Shown here: one piece after another, positions 6,108-6,156 of the stretch | Layout: each line of letters opens with the position of its first letter | Numbering within the stretch: position 1 is the stretch's first letter | Source: Clostridia bacterium | GTDB lineage: Bacteria > Bacillota_A > Clostridia > Christensenellales > Borkfalkiaceae | Direction: 5' to 3' | Length of the DNA: 6,156 bases | NCBI GenBank assembly: GCA_017504735.1 | Contig: JAFVQP010000121.1 | Span: 1 to 6,156, forward strand | Translations under genes and position numbers: made by a program | Notes under the pieces: model-generated | The model's input: the letters and a program-made list of their open reading frames with translations, nothing else | Told to the model about the DNA's origin: nothing | Database searches by the model: none

Positions 6108-6154
6108 TTATTGCTCAGGAAGAAATTGACGAGATTTTTCGACGTACCTACGGC
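6083..6154 (-). other. Possible out-of-frame upstream fragment of the FNR-like gene
   Basis: In a different minus-strand frame, 24 codons are open here, reading AVGTSKNLVNFF near the start, until a TAG at 6080-6082. VGT followed by a short helix resembles the end of the FAD-binding domain that normally precedes the RGPYG motif in this family. It would be continuous with the downstream frame if bases were lost between about 6100 and 6130. The similarity is short and judged by eye. Confidence 0.35.
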
Positions 6155-6156
6155 AG

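Overview
The window looks like chromosomal DNA from an anaerobic, fermentative, moderate-GC Firmicute, most likely a gut-type member of the Clostridia. The evidence is strong AAGGAG ribosome binding sites, a tRNA gene with an encoded CCA end, a clostridial-style pyruvate kinase, and a cytosolic fumarate-reductase-type flavoprotein with no membrane anchor. The taxonomic call is inference; no marker gene settles it.

Layout. (1) Bases 1-1174, plus strand: the 3' four-fifths of a pyruvate kinase gene that begins outside the window. (2) Bases 1175-1734: about 560 bases without a credible protein gene. They hold a tRNA-Ser(CGA) with its own promoter and terminator, then two tandem, about 90% identical copies of a roughly 140-base sequence. 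An 11-base copy of the tRNA 3' end lies between the two copies, and a bidirectional terminator closes the region. (3) Bases 1735-3171, minus strand: a membrane transporter of the AspT/YidE (aspartate:alanine exchanger) family. (4) Bases 3262-6156, minus strand: a tightly packed operon. In transcription order it encodes an FNR-like FAD/NAD(P)H electron-input protein (5' part missing and its frame broken near the window edge), an iron-sulfur protein with one [2Fe-2S] and two [4Fe-4S] cluster motifs, and an FAD flavoprotein of the fumarate reductase/succinate dehydrogenase family. The stop codon of each upstream gene overlaps the ribosome binding site of the next.

How it may fit together. The three redox genes look like a soluble NAD(P)H-dependent fumarate reductase: NAD(P)H to FAD and [2Fe-2S], then the iron-sulfur wire, then FAD and fumarate. 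The transporter follows on the same strand after a hairpin. Its family includes dicarboxylate/amino-acid exchangers and the succinate exporter SucE of corynebacteria, so export of succinate or exchange of C4-dicarboxylates is a reasonable hypothesis. Pyruvate kinase, transcribed convergently, acts on PEP at the glycolytic branch that feeds such fermentation.

The most unusual points are the tRNA-tail/tandem-repeat block, the Asn in place of the FAD-linking His in the flavoprotein, the flavoprotein's long N-terminal extension and missing C-terminal domain, the two-[4Fe-4S] iron-sulfur subunit, and the broken frame at the right edge.
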